Translations under genes and position numbers: made by a program
The notes under the pieces: model-generated
What the model saw: the letters and a program-made list of their open reading frames with translations, nothing else
The model's database searches: none
What the model was told of the DNA's origin: nothing
Assembly: GCA_017625565.1 (NCBI GenBank)
Contig: JAGAKN010000017.1
Span: 1 to 64,000 of the forward strand
Source of the DNA: Clostridia bacterium
GTDB taxonomy: Bacteria > Bacillota > Clostridia > Christensenellales > Borkfalkiaceae
DNA length: 64,000 bases
Direction of reading: 5' to 3'
Shown: positions 61,603 to 64,000 of the stretch, piece by piece
How positions within the stretch are numbered: position 1 is the first letter of the stretch
How the letters are laid out: the number at the start of each line of letters is the position of its first letter

Positions 61603-62385
61603 ATGGCAGTTATTACTATGAAGCAACTTTTGGAAGCAGGGGTACACTTCGGTCATCAAACGAGAAAGTGGAACCCGAAAATGAAGAAGTACATCTTCGC
61701 GGCGAGAAACGACATTCACATCATCGACTTGCAAATCACGGCAAACTTGATTGAAGAAGCGTATTCGTTCGTTTGCGAAAGCGTAAAAGAAGGGAAATCC
61801 GTTCTTTTCGTCGGTACGAAGAAACAAGCGCAAGACGCTATCAAGGAAGAAGCGGAAAGATGCGGTCAATACTACGTCAACGCACGTTGGCTCGGCGGTT
61901 GCTTGACCAACTTCAAAACGATGAGAAGCCGTGTTGAACGCCTTGAAAAGTTGGAAGCAATGGAAGCGAACGGCGAATTTGAAGCGTTGCCCAAGAAAGA
62001 AGTTATGCTCTTGAAGAAAGAAATGGGCAAGTTGCAAACCAACCTTGGCGGTATCAAGACGATGAAATCGATGCCTGGCGTTATGTTCGTCGTAGACCCG
62101 CACAACGAAGAAATTGCAATCAAAGAAGCGAAGAAAATGGGTATTAAGATCGTTGCGATCACGGATACGAACTGCGATCCCGACGAAATCGATTACGTAA
62201 TCCCCGGCAACGACGATGCGATCCGCGCGATCAAGTTGATCTCGTCGGTAATGGCGAACGCGGTTATCGAAGCAAACCAAGGCGAAGAAGCGTTGGTTGC
62301 TCCCGTAGCGGAAGAAGCAGAAACGCAAACGATGGAATCGATCGAAGAAGTAGTTGCGGCTGCGGAAGAAAAAGAAGAAGCGTAA
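61603..62385 (+). CDS. rpsB: Ribosomal protein uS2
   Basis: The 260-residue 30S protein contains [20 protein letters not shown] near 8-27, [35 protein letters not shown] near 67-84, [17 protein letters not shown] near 91-107 and [20 protein letters not shown] near 187-206. The C-terminal 35 residues are acidic. GGAGG precedes ATG 61603. Confidence 0.97.
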   Translation: MAVITMKQLLEAGVHFGHQTRKWNPKMKKYIFAARNDIHIIDLQITANLIEEAYSFVCESVKEGKSVLFVGTKKQAQDAIKEEAERCGQYYVNARWLGGCLTNFKTMRSRVERLEKLEAMEANGEFEALPKKEVMLLKKEMGKLQTNLGGIKTMKSMPGVMFVVDPHNEEIAIKEAKKMGIKIVAITDTNCDPDEIDYVIPGNDDAIRAIKLISSVMANAVIEANQGEEALVAPVAEEAETQTMESIEEVVAAAEEKEEA

Positions 62386-62422
62386 TCGAAATTTAGAAAA
62401 ATATCAATAAGGAGAAAAAATT

Positions 62423-63313
62423 ATGGCATTTACAGCAAAAGACGTAATGGCGCTCCGTGAAAAGACTGGCGCAGGTGTTATGGATTGTAAAAAGGCATTG
62501 ATCGACGCAGACGGCGATATGTCCAAAGCGGCGGATATTTTGAGAGAACGTGGGATTGCGAAAGCGGAAAAGAAAGCTTCCCGTATCGCTGCGGAAGGGA
62601 TCGTATATTGCTATATCGAAGATAAGACGGGCGTTTTGATCGAATTGAACTGCGAATCCGACTTCGTTGCAAAGAACCCGCAATTCGTAGAAATCGCTAC
62701 GACGGCAGCGAAAGTGGTTGCAAAGGAAAACCCTGCGGACGTGCAAGCGCTTTTGAATTGCACGGTGGACGGTACTACGGTAGAAGACTACTTGAAGGGG
62801 AAAATTGCCGTTATCGGTGAAAAGATCGCGATCAGAAGATTTACGAGATATCAATCGGAAGGTTTCCTTGCAAGTTATATCCACCTTGGTGGAAAACTCG
62901 GCGTAATGTTGGATATGGAAGGCGAAGCTACGGACGCAGCGAAAGAAGTTGCGCACGACGTCACGCTCCAAATCGCGTTCACGAAACCCGCGTACTTGAC
63001 GAAAGAAGAAGTTTCCGCGGAAACGCTTGAAAAGGAAAAGGAAGTATTGAAGCAACAAGCGATCAACGAAGGAAAACCCGAAGCGATCGCTGAAAAGATG
63101 GTTATGGGTAGAATTAAGAAGTTCTACGAAGAAAACTGTCTTTTGGAACAAGCGTTCATTAAAGACGATTCCAAGAAAGTTGCAGAACTTTTGAAAGCAG
63201 GCAATACGTCCATTAAGCAATTCGTATTTTACGTTATGGGCGAAGGCCTTGAAAAGAAGAGCGAAGACTTGAGCGAAGAAGTTGCAAAGCAAGTTGCGGC
63301 GGCTCAAAAATAA
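62423..63313 (+). CDS. tsf: Elongation factor Ts
   Basis: EF-Ts exchanges GDP on EF-Tu. The 296-residue protein has the UBA-like start DVMALREKTGAGVMDCKKAL near 7-26, LRERGIAKAEKKASRIAAEG near 41-60, ELNCESDFVAKNPQF near 74-88 (TDF-like motif) and a long C-terminal domain. It lies 37 bases after rpsB with AAGGAG, ahead of a strong terminator. Confidence 0.97.
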   Translation: MAFTAKDVMALREKTGAGVMDCKKALIDADGDMSKAADILRERGIAKAEKKASRIAAEGIVYCYIEDKTGVLIELNCESDFVAKNPQFVEIATTAAKVVAKENPADVQALLNCTVDGTTVEDYLKGKIAVIGEKIAIRRFTRYQSEGFLASYIHLGGKLGVMLDMEGEATDAAKEVAHDVTLQIAFTKPAYLTKEEVSAETLEKEKEVLKQQAINEGKPEAIAEKMVMGRIKKFYEENCLLEQAFIKDDSKKVAELLKAGNTSIKQFVFYVMGEGLEKKSEDLSEEVAKQVAAAQK

Positions 63314-63326
63314 TTGCAAGAAGGGT

Positions 63327-63365
63327 AAAATCCGTTGCGTAAGCGTTTACGCAACGGATTTTTTG
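63327..63365 (+). terminator. Terminator after tsf
   Basis: Fourteen-base perfect stem AATCCGTTGCGTAA / TTACGCAACGGATT with a four-base loop and a T tract. Confidence 0.93.
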
Positions 63366-63481
63366 TGGAAAAAAGGGTTATAAAAAGCCTGACGCAAAAA
63401 AAATTAAAAAAAAGTTTGTTTTTGACAGATTTTTTTTGTCATTTATATAGCTTTCTTTTCAAAAATATGGTATAATAATGA

Positions 63482-64000
<519 letters not shown>

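Overview
The window looks like the chromosome of an endospore-forming Firmicute of the class Clostridia. Direct support is a set of sporulation and germination genes (spoIIR, sleB, ypeB, a SpoVB/YabM flippase, spmA, spmB, an RsfA-like regulator), Gram-positive gene order (yabM-yabN, metG-tatD-rsmA, rpmG-secE-nusG-rplKA-rplJL, rpsB-tsf-pyrH), strong AGGAG ribosome binding sites, T-box, glycine-riboswitch and L10-leader control, and sigma-A promoters of the TTGACA-17-TATAAT type. Poly-serine lipoproteins and an AT-rich intergenic background with CG-rich coding DNA would fit an uncultured gut Christensenellales-like lineage, but that placement is only an inference. I see no phage, insertion sequence, CRISPR array or tRNA gene.

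Layout. 1-124: tail of a 5S rRNA gene and its terminator, then about 350 bp of decayed sequence. 490-6600 (+): spoIIR-sleB-ypeB, then a SpoVB/YabM flippase overlapping MazG. 6640-9490 (-): proBAC proline operon. 9680-14550 (+): PEP carboxykinase, a flavoprotein, a tiny peptide unit, a left-handed beta-helix acyltransferase and glmM. 14550-15980 (-): a candidate small RNA and spmAB. 16030-20780 (+): metG, tatD, a TatD-linked radical SAM protein with an odd tail, and rsmA. 20787-27230 (-): a five-gene unit of DUF1538 membrane protein, two PII-like proteins, ZIP metal transporter and a large cytoplasmic glycosidase, behind a structured leader. 27320-29320 (+): tandem glycine riboswitch and an alanine/glycine:sodium symporter. 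29310-43300 (+): the whole branched-chain amino acid pathway (ilvE; T-box, leuA, ilvB, ilvN, ilvC, ilvD, leuC, leuD, leuB, a DUF815 ATPase, ilvA, ridA). 43330-51430 (+): a leucine-rich lipoprotein, a small membrane protein, uvrB, uvrA and an aminotransferase. 51490-55080 (+): translation and transcription operon ending at rplL without rpoB. 55290-61330: lipoproteins, small proteins, an RsfA-like factor, a ruvX-DUF1292 fusion and a solute-binding lipoprotein with a serine repeat. 61450-64000 (+): rpsB, tsf and the start of pyrH.

Most genes are housekeeping. The parts most likely to hold something undescribed are the DUF1538/PII/PII/ZIP/glycosidase unit and its leader, the ruvX-DUF1292 fusion that keeps a strong internal ribosome binding site and appears to lack a 5' leader, the small-RNA-like element between glmM and spmB, and spore-compartment promoters that link genes of unknown function to the forespore. 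All identifications come from reading the sequence and from memory of protein families; no database search was possible.
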